A stretch of 64,000 nt of DNA from Candidatus Endolissoclinum faulkneri L5 (lineage in GTDB: Bacteria > Pseudomonadota > Alphaproteobacteria > Thalassobaculales > Thalassobaculaceae). The notes under the pieces are model-generated. The model made no database searches, had not been told where the DNA came from, and saw nothing but the letters and a program-made list of their open reading frames with translations. This document shows positions 30,395 to 41,662 of this stretch, one piece after another; the stretch's first letter is position 1; every line of letters begins with the position of its first letter. The stretch lies in contig NZ_CP006745.1 of the NCBI RefSeq assembly GCF_000510265.1, positions 305,444 through 369,443 of the forward strand, written 5' to 3'. The translations under genes and the position numbers were made by a program.

Positions 30395-32233
30395 TATAAG
30401 CTTTACTCTTGTTATGCAATTATTATTAAACTACTAAAGACAGTTCACAAGCTATGTTCTGTTCGAGGCGAAGCTTTAAAATCTGAATATTTGTTACTTA
30501 TCGGCAGATGATATCAATTTTCAGTAAAAAATGCACAATGTTTTATGTTAAGATAGTCGCTTAAAATTATCCTCTCGGTTTATAAATTTCATTAATATAT
30601 AACAAGAATTATCTGTTATTGCTTTGATACTTAGTTTAGGAAGCAAATTATGTCAGCTAATTTTAATATAAATGAAGTAGTAAGTAGAAATATTTTATCT
30701 TAAAGGTGAGTAAGCATAAGCAAAGGCTTATAGCCTAGTGAAAAATATTTTTATCTAGTTATTTATATTAGTATTGATGATAAATGCATTATTGAATAAT
30801 CCTTGTCTAAGAATATCTATAATTTTCTTTTAAGTTATTGTACTAAAAATTATAAACGTTCAGTAAAGTATTTAGCTAAGATATTAGGAAATTAATTTTT
30901 AATTTATACTGCTCTTGCTATTTTGTAGTAGATCAGAAAAATAAGAACAATACTTAATATGAACTAGATTAATTGGTTAGATATGCTTATGCTCGAAGTA
31001 TGCTCTTATCCATTACGTTATAAGATAATTTTTACTAAATCGATTGAGCAGCTTGTATACCTACCATTCCTCTGTAGTTTATATTATAAAAATGTTATTT
31101 ACATAATACATAAAAGATTTGTCTATTAACGTTGAATAACAAATAGCAAAACAATCCAATAACAATTTGTATTGCAACTAAACCGAATTACAGTATAACT
31201 AACAAATACTAAGTAAGTATTAAATGATATCATTTAATACTTACTTAGTCAGGATGGCTGTCGATCCAACTATCATTTTGCACTTTACGTAATTAATGAT
31301 TGTTAGTGTAAAAAATAAATCTGCAACTATTGCTTTACTATAGTAGTATGCAATTAATGTGTCGTATTTTACTAAAGCAATAAAATTATCTACTAGCAAG
31401 GAAGTTATGTTTTAGTTGCTTACAAGATATCTAATGTATAATAGCCTATTAAACTTTTTTGCAATGGGTTAACTGATTATATACAAATAATCGAAAATTT
31501 TTTATTTCCTTATAATTCTTATGCTTACTTAAAAGTAACATTATGTGATCCATTAAATTTGTTTATTAGTAATAATATTGATTAATAAAGCAAATTCCTC
31601 AAATAAATTATTATTTTACGTGAAATTGATTCTGCTGAGAACCTGATTTTTATAATTTTTTGAAGCAGGTTATCATTCTATTGGATATGGTTTGTCAAAA
31701 AATGATTCTTAATCTATATCATATAGTTGGTGTTACGTTTATGTCTAAAATTTTGCTGAACATAGTAAAATTATAAATATAATCCGTAATAAGATATCTA
31801 AGTAAATGGGTACAGTAAAAATGCTAAAAAATGCTAGTTCAGCATTTAAAATTAGTTTATTTAAATTAAGTAACTTAATTAGCCAAATTCTGCAATAAAA
31901 TTTTTTTAAAAAATTATAGCAAAGCTAGTTGTAATTTCAATTACATTCCAAATGTAGTCGCTCGAATCGCTCATAAATAAATTTATCATTTACAAATAAC
32001 GCTTGCAATTATTTCGTGACTTTTCGACTAAAGCAGCATAAAATCAGCCAACACATTTAGCAAGCAACGTTAAAAACTAGGTTTATTAGCATTACAGTAA
32101 AATTTTTGAATATTCTGATTATGTATCCCATGAGTTATTTAGGTATCGGATATTTCATTTCAAAAAGTATATTTTAAAGGTTAGTAAAAACTACTTTGAT
32201 GTTGTATTTAGCCAATAGATGAGTTCATCTCTT
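30395..32233. other. 1.8-kb spacer between argB and folD
   Basis: No gene is visible. It contains a 42-bp loopless palindrome at 31208-31249. No clear promoter for folD could be picked. Confidence 0.7.
31208..31249. repeat. 42-bp perfect palindrome, no loop
   Basis: The two 21-bp arms, 31208-31228 and 31229-31249, are perfect complements with no spacer at all. It lies about 1 kb beyond argB and 0.8 kb before folD. Confidence 0.9.
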
Positions 32234-33148
32234 TTAGTCGCTTCTAATCCAAGTACCCATACCATGATTAGTAAACAACTCTAATAATACACCATTTTGA
32301 ACCCTACCGTCTATTATCACAGCACCCTCAGCGCCAGATTCTACGGCTTTTATGCAGGTTTTAACCTTAGGTATCATACCGTCAAGGATTACCCCCTCAT
32401 CGATTAGTCTGCGAGCCTGAGATATAGTAAGTTCTGGAATCAGACAGCCATTTTTATCTAGCACACCTTCCAAATCAGTCAACAACATAAATCGGCTAGC
32501 ATCAACAGCAGCGGCAATCGCACCCGCAGCAGTATCAGCGTTAATATTATATGTTTTGCCGTCATATCCAAGCCCAATCGGAGCTACTACTGGTATCAGA
32601 TCTTGCAATGCTAGCGAACGTAGTAAGCAAGCATTTATTTTGTTGGGTTCACCCACAAATCCAAGATCTATTACTGTTTTTATTTTGCTATTCTGCTCAA
32701 CTTTGTTAAGAAAAAGTTTTTTTGCCTGGATTAGTCCCGCATCTTTGCCTGACAAGCCAATAGCTTTCCCACCAGCTTGAGTAATAGCAGAGACTATGGA
32801 TTTATTAATAAAACCAGATAATACCATTTCGATAACTTCTACTGTCGGTTGGTCAGTCATCCTAAGGCCATCTATAAATTTGCTTTTAATATTAAGTCGC
32901 TCAAGCATATGGCTAATTTGCGGCCCCCCACCATGCACTACAACTGGATTCATGCCTACTTGTTGCAGCAATACCATATCCGCAGCAAACTTTAGTGCTA
33001 AATGAATGTCACCCATAGCATGACCGCCATACTTGATAACTATAGTTTTGCCCGAATATCGCCGCATAAAGGGTAGCGCTTCAGTAAGAATATTTGCTTT
33101 AGACAACCATTCAGTTTGTCTTTTAAGATCAACAGACTTACTAGTCAT
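32234..33148 (-). CDS. argB: N-acetylglutamate kinase
   Basis: ArgB phosphorylates N-acetylglutamate, the second step of arginine synthesis. The 304-residue amino-acid-kinase fold protein has the N-terminal phosphate loop IVIKYGGHAMGD, VVVHGGGPQIS, the substrate segment FIDGLRMTD, YNINADTAAGAIA for ATP binding, and the C-terminal GMIPKV. Length is normal. AAGGAA lies before the ATG. It is solitary here. Its survival, with hisN and dapF, suggests that amino-acid synthesis was kept, as in symbionts that feed or are independent of their host for these products. Confidence 0.95.
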   Translation of the reverse strand: MTSKSVDLKRQTEWLSKANILTEALPFMRRYSGKTIVIKYGGHAMGDIHLALKFAADMVLLQQVGMNPVVVHGGGPQISHMLERLNIKSKFIDGLRMTDQPTVEVIEMVLSGFINKSIVSAITQAGGKAIGLSGKDAGLIQAKKLFLNKVEQNSKIKTVIDLGFVGEPNKINACLLRSLALQDLIPVVAPIGLGYDGKTYNINADTAAGAIAAAVDASRFMLLTDLEGVLDKNGCLIPELTISQARRLIDEGVILDGMIPKVKTCIKAVESGAEGAVIIDGRVQNGVLLELFTNHGMGTWIRSD

Positions 33149-35185
33149 TAAATTAATTCCTTGACTCTAAAAAAATCATTAAAAAGTCTTAAACAGTGCT
33201 TTAAATAACCATCAGTCCGACGTCAGAGCGAGTTAGACTCGTTAAAGAAATAAAAATTTATCTATTTTTTTGTGATTACATTCTAATTAACATAATTAAT
33301 ATAACGAGCATAAGTAAAAATTTGATATATTGGTTTATATGAATACATAAGTACATCTTATCCTATTAAAACCAATATATACTAGAATTATTTGAATGAT
33401 TATGTTGTAATATGACTTTAGTGTATTTATTAGAAAATAAAAGTGCAAGCATTGAGTAATTTATAAAATTACAAAAAAAAATATTAATTATAGTTCAATC
33501 AATTAATTAATATTTTAATTTAAACATTTTTTTAGGTTACTATAAATATTTCATAATTATATCAATATAAGCTATTAGCTAATATAATAAAATTTTAAAT
33601 TATTTCGTAACTAAAACTAAATACTACAAAAAATATATTAATTTGTTATGATAATAAAGCGCAATGCTTGATAGCCAATAATCTATTGTGAAACAATATT
33701 ATCCAACCCTAATTTGATGTAATAATTAAGTTATTTTATTTTGTTGATATCAGATAACTATCGATTAGTTCCTAAGGTGATGTGAAGACAAAGTCAATTT
33801 ATTAATGCTGTAAAATGGCATTTCTAGGATAATTAGCTAAAAGCTGTTATCAATTATATTGAAGTTTGATACGAATTAGTAATACTTTGTTATATTATAT
33901 GTATTAAATTGATTGTAGGACTACACTGTAGAAATTTATTTAAATTTAATACTAGACAATTTTATTTTTTAAGTTTTTAGCAAAAATATATTCAGTTAAT
34001 ATTTAGAGAATAAGAATGTATTTAATATATATAAACTTCTTTTTCTTATACTTTATTTTCGCTCTTTAAAATCAAAAGCTAGTCTGTTATTGAATAATTT
34101 GAGAGTAAGTAAATTGTTGTTGTGTATCGTAAAATACGCAGAAAATAACAAATTAAATTTTATGTGTTTTGTGAACCAACTATCTGTTTAATAATCTAAA
34201 TATCTTATAACAACTTTGTTGAATAGCTGTTAGCTGAAAATATAAGAATAATTACATGTTTAAAGTTTAATACTAGAGAATTATTATGTTTAATTTAATA
34301 TATTAAAATTAAACATAATTTAATATATATTAACTTTTTATATAAATTAAAATTATAATGCTAGTAATAAGTGGCAATACGCTTAAAATATGGATCCATA
34401 ACTTTAGCATACAGTAATAAATGCTGCTGATTAATCATAGTTGTTTTTTTTGATTAATTATTTTAAAAGGCTTGCGTAAAAATAGCTAATAATAAATTAC
34501 GTTAATTATAGATTTTATTGTTAATAGAATTTTTTATTGTGAATAATTTCCATCAGACTATCATAATCCCGTTATAGCAGCTAGATTTATTAGGATATTT
34601 GAGATTAAACCCTATTTAAATAGATACTTTCTCGAAGTATAGTACAAAAAAAAAGAAAGTAGAACTAACGGTATACTCAAATCTATATTTGATCGTATAG
34701 TATTAATTAGATAAGTTTCAATTCATTTGCGTAGAACAAAATCAATTTGATTTTTTCAGTACAATTCTCTTTATAGTATAGGTTGATTTTACGTTGACAA
34801 CTGGTATATAATTTTAAGGTCATACAAAAATTAATATGACATTATAATTTAAAGCGCCTGTAGCATTCTTAGGGTACGCTAAGCCCTAGTATAAGCAAAC
34901 CTGAAGAAATAGTATTTCTACAATAAAACTCAGTATATTACTTTCTTATCAAGAAGATAAGAAACTTATTAAAAGTACTACATGTAGATAATATTGAGTT
35001 AACTGTTTGGATATGATATTATCAGTCAATTGGTTCTTCTTTCTATTATAATAAAAGAGCTGAGCAAAAATTCAGCATCGATCATACTCCTGAATTTACC
35101 TCTAGTTTTTATAGTTTTTGATATTAATAAATTATTTAGAACGGGAATAAATTCACTGTTCTTTAGGTAAGTATTCTTGACCTTG
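33149..35185. other. 2.0-kb spacer between fabI and argB
   Basis: This is extremely AT-rich, with no gene. Minor inverted repeats occur at 33325-33380 (12-bp arms, 32-nt loop), 34283-34319 (14-bp arms) and 34942-34964 (9-bp arms, 220 bp past fabI). Confidence 0.65.
34283..34319. repeat. Inverted repeat, 14-bp arms, 9-nt loop
   Basis: ATTATGTTTAATTT pairs perfectly with its complement at 34306-34319. It is AT-only apart from one pair, so chance is harder to exclude than for the longer repeats. Confidence 0.6.
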
Positions 35186-35998
35186 TCAGATAACGGCAAT
35201 GTCGGGGGAATCAATAGCTTTCATTCCAACGATATTATAGCCACAATCTACGTGATGAACTTCACCAGTAACACCAGTAGATAGGTCCGATAGCAAATAA
35301 ACACCTGCGCCTCCTACGTCTGCTAGCGTCACATTTCGACGAAGTGGAGAATTGTATTGATTCCATTTTAGTATATAGCGGAAATTTCCAATGCCTGAAG
35401 CGGCAAGTGTTTTTATCGGCCCTGCAGACAAACCGTTTACGCGTACTCCCTGGTCTCCCATATCAACGGCAAGATAGCGAATGCTAGCTTCTAGGGCTGC
35501 TTTAGCTACACCCATAACGTTGTAGTGCGGTACTACCCTTTCAGCACCATAATAAGTCAATGTCAGCAAACTACCACCATCTTTCATTAGTGCTGCTGCA
35601 CGTTTAGCTACGGATGTAAAAGAGTAACAAGAAATATCCATAGTACGCCGAAAGTTATCGCGTGTGGTGTCTAGATACTTACCTTTTAGTTCATCCTTGT
35701 CAGAATAAGCGATAGCGTGCACAAGAAAATCGAGATTTCCCCAAATTTCTTCTATTCGACCAAAAACTCGATCAATACTAGCATCATCATTAATATCGCA
35801 AGCTTCCACCAAAGTGCTGCCAACTTGATCCGCTAGCAGACGTACTCTTTTTTCAAGTGCATCACCCATGTAAGTAAATGCAAGCTCAGCACCTTGTTCC
35901 GCAACTGCTTTTGCAATACCCCAGGCGATCGAACGATCATTAGCCACGCCCATGATCTGACCGCGTTTACCCGCCATAATGCGGAAATCTTTAGCCAT
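35186..35998 (-). CDS. fabI: Enoyl-[acyl-carrier-protein] reductase (NADH)
   Basis: FabI carries out the last reduction of each type II fatty-acid elongation cycle. The 270-residue short-chain-dehydrogenase-fold protein begins MAGKRGQIMGVANDRSIAWGIA (dinucleotide loop), with TYYGAERVVPHYNVMGVAKAAL holding the catalytic Tyr and Lys in the FabI spacing Y-x6-K, and VRVNGLSAGPIKTLA for the substrate loop. GAGGG lies 6 nt before the ATG, which fixes the start. It is solitary, divergent from pyrE. Confidence 0.96.
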   Translation of the reverse strand: MAKDFRIMAGKRGQIMGVANDRSIAWGIAKAVAEQGAELAFTYMGDALEKRVRLLADQVGSTLVEACDINDDASIDRVFGRIEEIWGNLDFLVHAIAYSDKDELKGKYLDTTRDNFRRTMDISCYSFTSVAKRAAALMKDGGSLLTLTYYGAERVVPHYNVMGVAKAALEASIRYLAVDMGDQGVRVNGLSAGPIKTLAASGIGNFRYILKWNQYNSPLRRNVTLADVGGAGVYLLSDLSTGVTGEVHHVDCGYNIVGMKAIDSPDIAVI

Positions 35999-36276
35999 TC
36001 AGCCCTCAATATCACTGATAAACATTCAATAATCGCATCCTTCACCAATAATCATTCTATGTAAGCAAAAGTGCGATTGTAATCTTTTAATGAGACTAGC
36101 TCGTATAACTATTTTTTAAATAAATTTTCTTAAACATAATAATTAAATTGCAATGCAAAAAAGCTTATAGTTTTGATAAAACTAACGGAATTAATGTTAC
36201 GAGATAAATCCAGAGAATTTTTATAATTAATTTAGATTATTCTTGTAAAAGCATTTAAAACAACAAGTTTAGAAAA

Positions 36277-36305
36277 ATATAATATCCTACTTAGGCTTAT
36301 GGCAA
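36277..36305 (-). promoter_or_regulatory. Possible fabI promoter (TTGCCA / TTATAT)
   Basis: On the minus strand TTGCCA (36305-36300) is followed after 17 nt by TTATAT (36282-36277), about 280 bp upstream of fabI. Confidence 0.3.
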
Positions 36306-36940
36306 TTTTAAATAACCCTATACAGTTGTCTAGATAACATATTACCTAAAATTTAATTATTGATTATATGATTTTTAATCAAAAACTCCATACATATCAT
36401 CGTTTATTGTACAGCAGAACCTATCCATTCATTACTCTAAAGATTAAAAGTAGCAAAGGTAAAATGACCTGCCATTATCAAAGCTATTGTTTCAAAATTA
36501 ACAAATTTATCTTTAGTTGTGGGGCTAAAGGGAATTTTCACATATTAGTTAAATAAATTGTACGACGAAACTTATCTTGGTTTTCTTTAAAGAATGTAGC
36601 AAAAGAGCGAATGAATCAACTTATCGTAAAAAAACAAAACTATCATTGTTAGTAAATTAATAACTATAAGTCTTAACTATACTCAGGAGGAAGCAATTTT
36701 TCTTATTTAAAAAAACTAAGTTATTCTGTTTAATACAAAACCAATTTTATTATTGGATGATTAGCAATAGAGAATAATTTACAAAAATTTCATCAATCAT
36801 CGCCTGCTCAAAATATAAATACCATATCGACACAAACATTATAGGTTATATATAACTAACTTCAGGACAAAACAATAAAAATAAATGCTAATTACATCAT
36901 AATTAAAACTTTCACCAGAAAGATTTGACTAGTAGATTGA

Positions 36941-37007
36941 ATGTCTAATAATATATTTTGTGAATAAGGCATGAAATGCCTTATTCACAAAATATATTAT
37001 TAGACAT
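36941..37007. repeat. Perfect inverted repeat, 32-bp arms, 3-nt loop
   Basis: The arms 36941-36972 and 36976-37007 pair perfectly around GAA. The inner stem, AATAAGGCAT, is the most GC-rich part. It lies between divergent genes, so a terminator role for them is unlikely. Confidence 0.92.
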
Positions 37008-37301
37008 GATAGCTGTATATTAATTTACGCTGAGTACAATGTAACAGTACAATTAAATAAATAACTAGTATAATAAACGGTAAATCATATCAAAAATTTA
37101 ATGAGTAAGGCTAATATCTAATTCATCTATACTTAAACAATTAATGAATTATTTTTCAATTGATAGTTGATTGTTAGACAACTTATACGAGATCAATTAC
37201 TATAGCTTTTTATTAAAAAATAATTGTTTTTGTACAGAATGTAATTCTGTATACAATTGCTATGCTTATCAAGCGCCTTAAAGGATATCAGCAAAGATAA
37301 G

Positions 37302-37346
37302 TACTAAACGTATAAAACTTATTACTTAAGTTTTATACGTTTAGTA
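37302..37346. repeat. Perfect inverted repeat, 20-bp arms, 5-nt loop
   Basis: The arms 37302-37321 and 37327-37346 pair perfectly around TTACT, about 200 bp upstream of pyrE. Confidence 0.9.
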
Positions 37347-37425
37347 AAGTAGCTCTTCCATAGTCGTTATTCCCAATAGCTAATTTTTTATAATATATTT
37401 ATGAATAGAAGTATCATTACAACTG

Positions 37426-37454
37426 TTGCATTAGTACTCCTAGTAGGCTATCGA
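37426..37454 (+). promoter_or_regulatory. Possible pyrE promoter (TTGCAT / TATCGA)
   Basis: TTGCAT (37426-37431) and TATCGA (37449-37454) are spaced by 17 nt, about 95 bp before the pyrE start. The matches are partial. Confidence 0.3.
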
Positions 37455-37549
37455 GCTAAATAATGAGCGTATTCCATATCTTTTATATTATAAACTAATT
37501 ATGCTAGCACATAAGAATAATATTTGTGCATCTACGTGGGAGCTTTATT

Positions 37550-38239
37550 ATGAGCAGAATTATCAAATCATTAGATTATTCGCATACACCAGCTAAAAGC
37601 GCTGCTGATATTTTATTAGAAATACAGGCAGTTTATATTAGTAAAAATAAACCTTTTATTTTTACTTCAGGTCGTCTTTCACCTATTTATGTGGATTGTC
37701 GTAAGATCATTTCTTTTCCCATTGCCAGGCGCCAGTTAATAGCCATGGGTGTGGAGCAGCTTATCGCTTTGAACGATGAAACTGCCTTTGACATGGTAGC
37801 TGGTGGTGAAACAGCTGGGATTCCATTTGCTGCCTGGATCGCTGACGCTTTTGACTTGCCAATGCTTTACATTCGAAAGGCAGCCAAGGGCTTTGGCCGT
37901 AATGTTAGAATTGAGGGAGAAGTGCGTGAAGGTGCCCGCGTATTATTGGTAGAGGACTTGGCAACTGATTGCGTCAGCAAAATTTCTTTCATAGATGCGA
38001 TACGTGATGCAGGAATGCAGATAGCTCACTGTTTTGTTATTTTTGAATATGGAGTACTTGCAAAGTGCAATTCTACTCTTCAAAAAAAAAGAGTAGAATT
38101 GCATAGCTTATGCAATTTGTCGGATATTGTGGCACTTGCAAAGCAGTACGGCTATACTTCTAAAGAACTTGTTAATGTTTATAGCTTTCTTAATGATCCT
38201 GAGGAATGGCAATCTCCTGTCAAAGGCGCAACTGTATAA
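37550..38239 (+). CDS. pyrE: Orotate phosphoribosyltransferase
   Basis: PyrE joins orotate to PRPP in pyrimidine synthesis. I start at ATG 37550, 7 nt after a GGGAG box at 37538-37542, giving 229 residues. An upstream GTG at 37526 has no support. Family features include FTSGRLSPIYVDCRK, VAGGETAGIPFAAWIAD and VLLVEDLATD, which opens the PRPP loop. The loop is odd: the usual TDGGSK reads TDCVSK (residues 139-144), replacing two glycines. A 14-bp perfect hairpin with an A-rich loop lies inside the coding sequence at 38067-38102. The frame is intact, but activity may be impaired. Confidence 0.92.
   Translation: MSRIIKSLDYSHTPAKSAADILLEIQAVYISKNKPFIFTSGRLSPIYVDCRKIISFPIARRQLIAMGVEQLIALNDETAFDMVAGGETAGIPFAAWIADAFDLPMLYIRKAAKGFGRNVRIEGEVREGARVLLVEDLATDCVSKISFIDAIRDAGMQIAHCFVIFEYGVLAKCNSTLQKKRVELHSLCNLSDIVALAKQYGYTSKELVNVYSFLNDPEEWQSPVKGATV
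38067..38102. repeat. Perfect hairpin inside pyrE, 14-bp arms
   Basis: GCAATTCTACTCTT (38067-38080) and its complement (38089-38102) flank an 8-nt A-rich loop within codons of the C-terminal part of pyrE. This is the only long inverted repeat I found inside a gene. Confidence 0.85.
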
Positions 38240-38365
38240 ACAATTTTAAATACTTTAGGTGCTAGATATGAAAGTTCTATTTAGGTTCTATAATTTAATG
38301 AGTTGGCATATCACAAATGCTAAAAGTACACGGAGTTTTTTTTAATTGTTCCAACAAAGGCTGTG

Positions 38366-39826
38366 TTAGCTATCAAGCTTATCGCGAAGCAATTGGTTAA
38401 CCACATTAGGGTTAGCCCTTCCCTGACTTTTTTTAATAGCTTCACCTACAAAAAAGCTAAAAAGCTTGTGTTTGCCTTCTTTGTATTTTTTGACATTACT
38501 AGCATGTGCAATTAGTATATTGTCAATTATATTCTCGATTATAGAATGATCTAATGTTTGTGATAAATTTTTCTCCTTTACGATGCTAATTGCAGATTTG
38601 CCAGTTTTAAACATCACAGCGAAAACTGTTTTAGCAATACGACCAGAGATATACCCATTTTCAATCATATTGAGTAATTCACTTAGTGCTTTTGGTGAAA
38701 TCGGGCTATCCGATAAATTTTTGCCAGCTTTATTTAAAGCTCCAAAAAGCTCAGAGATCATCCAGTTGGCTGCAATTTTTGGGTTACTTTGTTTAGCAAG
38801 CTGCTCGTACCAGTCGGCGACTGTACAATCCTCCACCAAGATGTTTACATCATAGGATGATAAATTAAATTCTGACATTAATCTAGCCTTTTTGGCATCA
38901 GGTAGTTCAGGTAGTTCATTGTTAAGTTCATCTATTAGCAACTGCTCCAGCACAAGAGGCGGTAAATCTGGATCTTTAAAGTATCGGTAGTCGTGCGCCT
39001 CTTCTTTAGAGCGCATCGACTGAATCTTGTTTTTCATCGGATCAAATAAGCATGTTTCTTTATAGATTTGGCAGCCGTTTTCTAGAATATTAATTTGTCT
39101 ATTAGCTTCTTGCTCTATCGCTTGGTATATAAAACGCACTGAATTTATATTTTTAATCTCACAATATGTACCCAGTGGTTTACCAGGTTTGTTCACCGAC
39201 ACATTTACATCAACACGTAAAGAACCCTCTTGCATGTTGCCGTCACAAGTACCTATATACCGCATGATTAGACGTAGCTTGTTTACGTAAAGCTTCGCCT
39301 CCTCCGGCGAAGAAAGATCAGGTTTAGAAACAATTTCCATTAACGCTATACCGGCTCGGTTTAGATCTAGATATGTAGTATATGGATTTTGTTCGTGTAA
39401 CAATTTTCCAGCGTCTTGTTCCAGTTGCAATCGTTCAATTTTGACTGACTTAATCTTTCCGTTTGGTAGATCTAGCAGTAACTCGCCATCATTAGCAATT
39501 GGGTCTTTGTATTGCGTGATTTGATAGCCATGAGGTAAATCAGCGTAAAAATAGTGTTTGCGTTCGAACACACTATGTAGATTTATTTTTGCTCTCAAAG
39601 CTAAACTGGTTCGTAAAGCCTGTTCTACACATTTGCGATTAATAACTGGCAGCATGCCAGGCATAGCGGCATCAAGCAGACTTACCTGAGTGTTAGCATC
39701 TCCTCCAAAAGTAGATGCGGATCCTGAAAATAATTTAGCTTTAGAGATTATTCTTGCGTGCAATTCCAGGCCTATTGCCACTTCCCAAAGGCCGGTTTTG
39801 CCCTTGATGTAATAACTCTCATTCAT
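38366..39826 (-). CDS. gatB: Aspartyl/glutamyl-tRNA amidotransferase subunit B
   Basis: GatB activates misacylated Glu-tRNA(Gln) and Asp-tRNA(Asn) for amidation. The 486-residue protein contains [36 protein letters not shown] with zinc-site and channel residues, [21 protein letters not shown] and [16 protein letters not shown], and ends with a YqeY-like tRNA-binding domain from about residue 335. It is complete. Its start overlaps the end of gatA by 8 bp. It is last in the gatC-gatA-gatB operon and convergent with pyrE, with only 126 bp between them and no visible terminator. Confidence 0.96.
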   Translation of the reverse strand: MNESYYIKGKTGLWEVAIGLELHARIISKAKLFSGSASTFGGDANTQVSLLDAAMPGMLPVINRKCVEQALRTSLALRAKINLHSVFERKHYFYADLPHGYQITQYKDPIANDGELLLDLPNGKIKSVKIERLQLEQDAGKLLHEQNPYTTYLDLNRAGIALMEIVSKPDLSSPEEAKLYVNKLRLIMRYIGTCDGNMQEGSLRVDVNVSVNKPGKPLGTYCEIKNINSVRFIYQAIEQEANRQINILENGCQIYKETCLFDPMKNKIQSMRSKEEAHDYRYFKDPDLPPLVLEQLLIDELNNELPELPDAKKARLMSEFNLSSYDVNILVEDCTVADWYEQLAKQSNPKIAANWMISELFGALNKAGKNLSDSPISPKALSELLNMIENGYISGRIAKTVFAVMFKTGKSAISIVKEKNLSQTLDHSIIENIIDNILIAHASNVKKYKEGKHKLFSFFVGEAIKKSQGRANPNVVNQLLRDKLDS

Positions 39827-41312
39827 CTTTAGTAGTATCTTCTACCATGGCCGTCATTGCTTTAAACTGTGCGGCCCGTTCTAGCGTTCTTCCGATTCGA
39901 ACTACCGAGTTCTCGTCGAACATACGACCTATAACTTGCAAACCTATAGGTAAGCCACGCTTGGATAGACCGACTGGCACGGAAATACTTGGTAGACCAA
40001 CAAGGCTAGCAGGCACGGTAAACACATCTTGCAAGTACATTTTAAGCGGATCATCTTTATTGTCGCCAATTTCAAAGGCATCCGATGGCGTTGTAGGAGT
40101 TAGAATAGTGTCAACTTTCTCAAAAGCTTGATTAAAATCTTGATATAGTAAATTACGCATCTTCTGCGCTTTTAGGTAATAGGCGTCGTAATAGCCAGAA
40201 GAAAGCACGTATGTACCTAGTAATATCCGGCGCTTTACTTCTTCACCAAATCCTTCCGTTCTTGTATGAGTGTACATATCTGTTATATTTTTTTCATTTA
40301 TCCGCAGTCCGTAGCGAACCCCATCATAGCGAGCTAAATTAGATGAGGCTTCAGCCGGAGCGATAATATAATAAGTAGCTAGCGCATACTTGGTATGTGG
40401 CATAGATATATATACAATATCTGCTCCTTCAGATTTTAGCCAATTGACACCCTGCTTCCAAATTTTGGATGTTTCTTCTGGTAAACTATCAATTTGATAT
40501 TCTATTGGCACACCTATAATCATACCCTTAATGCTCTTATTAAGATCTGATAATAAATTTGGCATGGCTGCTTGCGCTGAAGTTGAGTCCTTAGGATCGT
40601 AACTAGCCATGACCTGGAGCAAAATGGAAGCATCCTCAACTGTTCTTGTCATTGGACCTGCTTGATCTAGTGATGAAGCAAAAGCTATTATACCCCAACG
40701 CGAACACCTACCATAGGTGGGCTTCATACCGACAATTCCGGAGAAACTAGCTGGTTGACGGATTGATCCACCTGTATCTGTACCAATCGCAGCTATCGCG
40801 GAACGAGCAGCTACTGCCGCCGCTGAGCCACCCGACGATCCACCCGGCACTAGCTTTTTATCGGGTGCATCTGTGGAACGCCATGGGCTCTCCACCGCAC
40901 CATAATAAGATGTTGTATTGGAGGATCCCATTGCAAACTCGTCTAGGTTGGTTTTACCAAGCAAAATTGCTCCTGCGTTCCACAGATTGGTTGTTACTGT
41001 TGACTCATACATTGGAATAAATCCATCTAGTATACGTGAAGCTGCTGTAGTCTGTACCCCATTAGTGCAAAACAAGTCTTTGACTGCGATACCAATACCT
41101 TCTAGGATTCCACCTTCCCCTTTAGCCAAGCGTGCATCTGATTGAGCAGCTCCCAGCATGGCTTGCTCATGGGTAATAGTTATGTAAGCGTTCAAGCTAG
41201 CTGTAGCCTCTATACGATCTAGATAAGCTTTGGTGAGCTCAGTACTTGATATGTCTCTAGCAGCTAGTCTAGTGCGGGCTTCCGCAAGACTTAAATTTAA
41301 AAAATCATTCAT
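39819..41312 (-). CDS. gatA: Aspartyl/glutamyl-tRNA amidotransferase subunit A
   Basis: GatA is the glutaminase subunit that releases ammonia for the amidation. The 497-residue amidase-family protein has the Ser-cisSer-Lys triad in its usual places: lysine in [14 protein letters not shown], then [14 protein letters not shown] and [16 protein letters not shown] holding both serines. [16 protein letters not shown] follows. Length is normal. Its start overlaps the gatC stop (TAATG). This operon implies that glutaminyl-tRNA is made by the indirect route, as in most alphaproteobacteria. Confidence 0.96.
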   Translation of the reverse strand: MNDFLNLSLAEARTRLAARDISSTELTKAYLDRIEATASLNAYITITHEQAMLGAAQSDARLAKGEGGILEGIGIAVKDLFCTNGVQTTAASRILDGFIPMYESTVTTNLWNAGAILLGKTNLDEFAMGSSNTTSYYGAVESPWRSTDAPDKKLVPGGSSGGSAAAVAARSAIAAIGTDTGGSIRQPASFSGIVGMKPTYGRCSRWGIIAFASSLDQAGPMTRTVEDASILLQVMASYDPKDSTSAQAAMPNLLSDLNKSIKGMIIGVPIEYQIDSLPEETSKIWKQGVNWLKSEGADIVYISMPHTKYALATYYIIAPAEASSNLARYDGVRYGLRINEKNITDMYTHTRTEGFGEEVKRRILLGTYVLSSGYYDAYYLKAQKMRNLLYQDFNQAFEKVDTILTPTTPSDAFEIGDNKDDPLKMYLQDVFTVPASLVGLPSISVPVGLSKRGLPIGLQVIGRMFDENSVVRIGRTLERAAQFKAMTAMVEDTTKDE

Positions 41313-41599
41313 TAGTCAATAATCCTAGGCACGACAAAAAAACCATGATCAACTTTAGGTGCGTTAGAGATTATTTTGTCTTGACAGTCAGTGTCTATAA
41401 CTAAGTCATCACGTTGCGATAAAAAATGACCAGTAATGTCTGTCATTGGTTTTACGCTTAAAGTATCAACCTCATCAAGCTGATCGAATAATCGTATAAT
41501 AGTCCGTAGATTTTCAACTACATCCTTTAATTGATCTTCAGATATTTCAATTCGAGCTAGATTAGCGAGCTTTCTAGCAGTTAAGTTATCAATAGACAT
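41312..41599 (-). CDS. gatC: Aspartyl/glutamyl-tRNA amidotransferase subunit C
   Basis: GatC is the small subunit that wraps around GatA and stabilises the GatCAB complex. The 95 residues contain [16 protein letters not shown] at the N-terminus, a central helix and the C-terminal [21 protein letters not shown], which is diagnostic. It is first in the operon. AGGA lies about 13 nt before the ATG, and a 19-bp tandem duplication lies 26 bp upstream (41625-41662). Confidence 0.95.
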   Translation of the reverse strand: MSIDNLTARKLANLARIEISEDQLKDVVENLRTIIRLFDQLDEVDTLSVKPMTDITGHFLSQRDDLVIDTDCQDKIISNAPKVDHGFFVVPRIID

Positions 41600-41624
41600 T
41601 AACTAATGTTGTCCTAAGATATAA

Positions 41625-41662
41625 TTTTAACGCACATATAGAGTTTTAACGAACATATAGAG
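41625..41662. repeat. 19-bp tandem duplication upstream of gatC
   Basis: The copies at 41625-41643 and 41644-41662 differ at one position. They lie in the expected 5' leader of gatC. Confidence 0.85.

Larger units (their letters stand above)
35999..37549. other. 1.6-kb spacer between divergent fabI and pyrE
   Basis: No gene is supported. A 62-codon frame at 36368 looks spurious. The spacer carries two large inverted repeats (36941-37007 and 37302-37346) and weak promoter candidates for both genes. Confidence 0.7.

Noticed and set aside
36368-36556. 62-codon frame between fabI and pyrE
   Set aside because: It has no ribosome-binding site and no family resemblance, and its composition matches the spacer.
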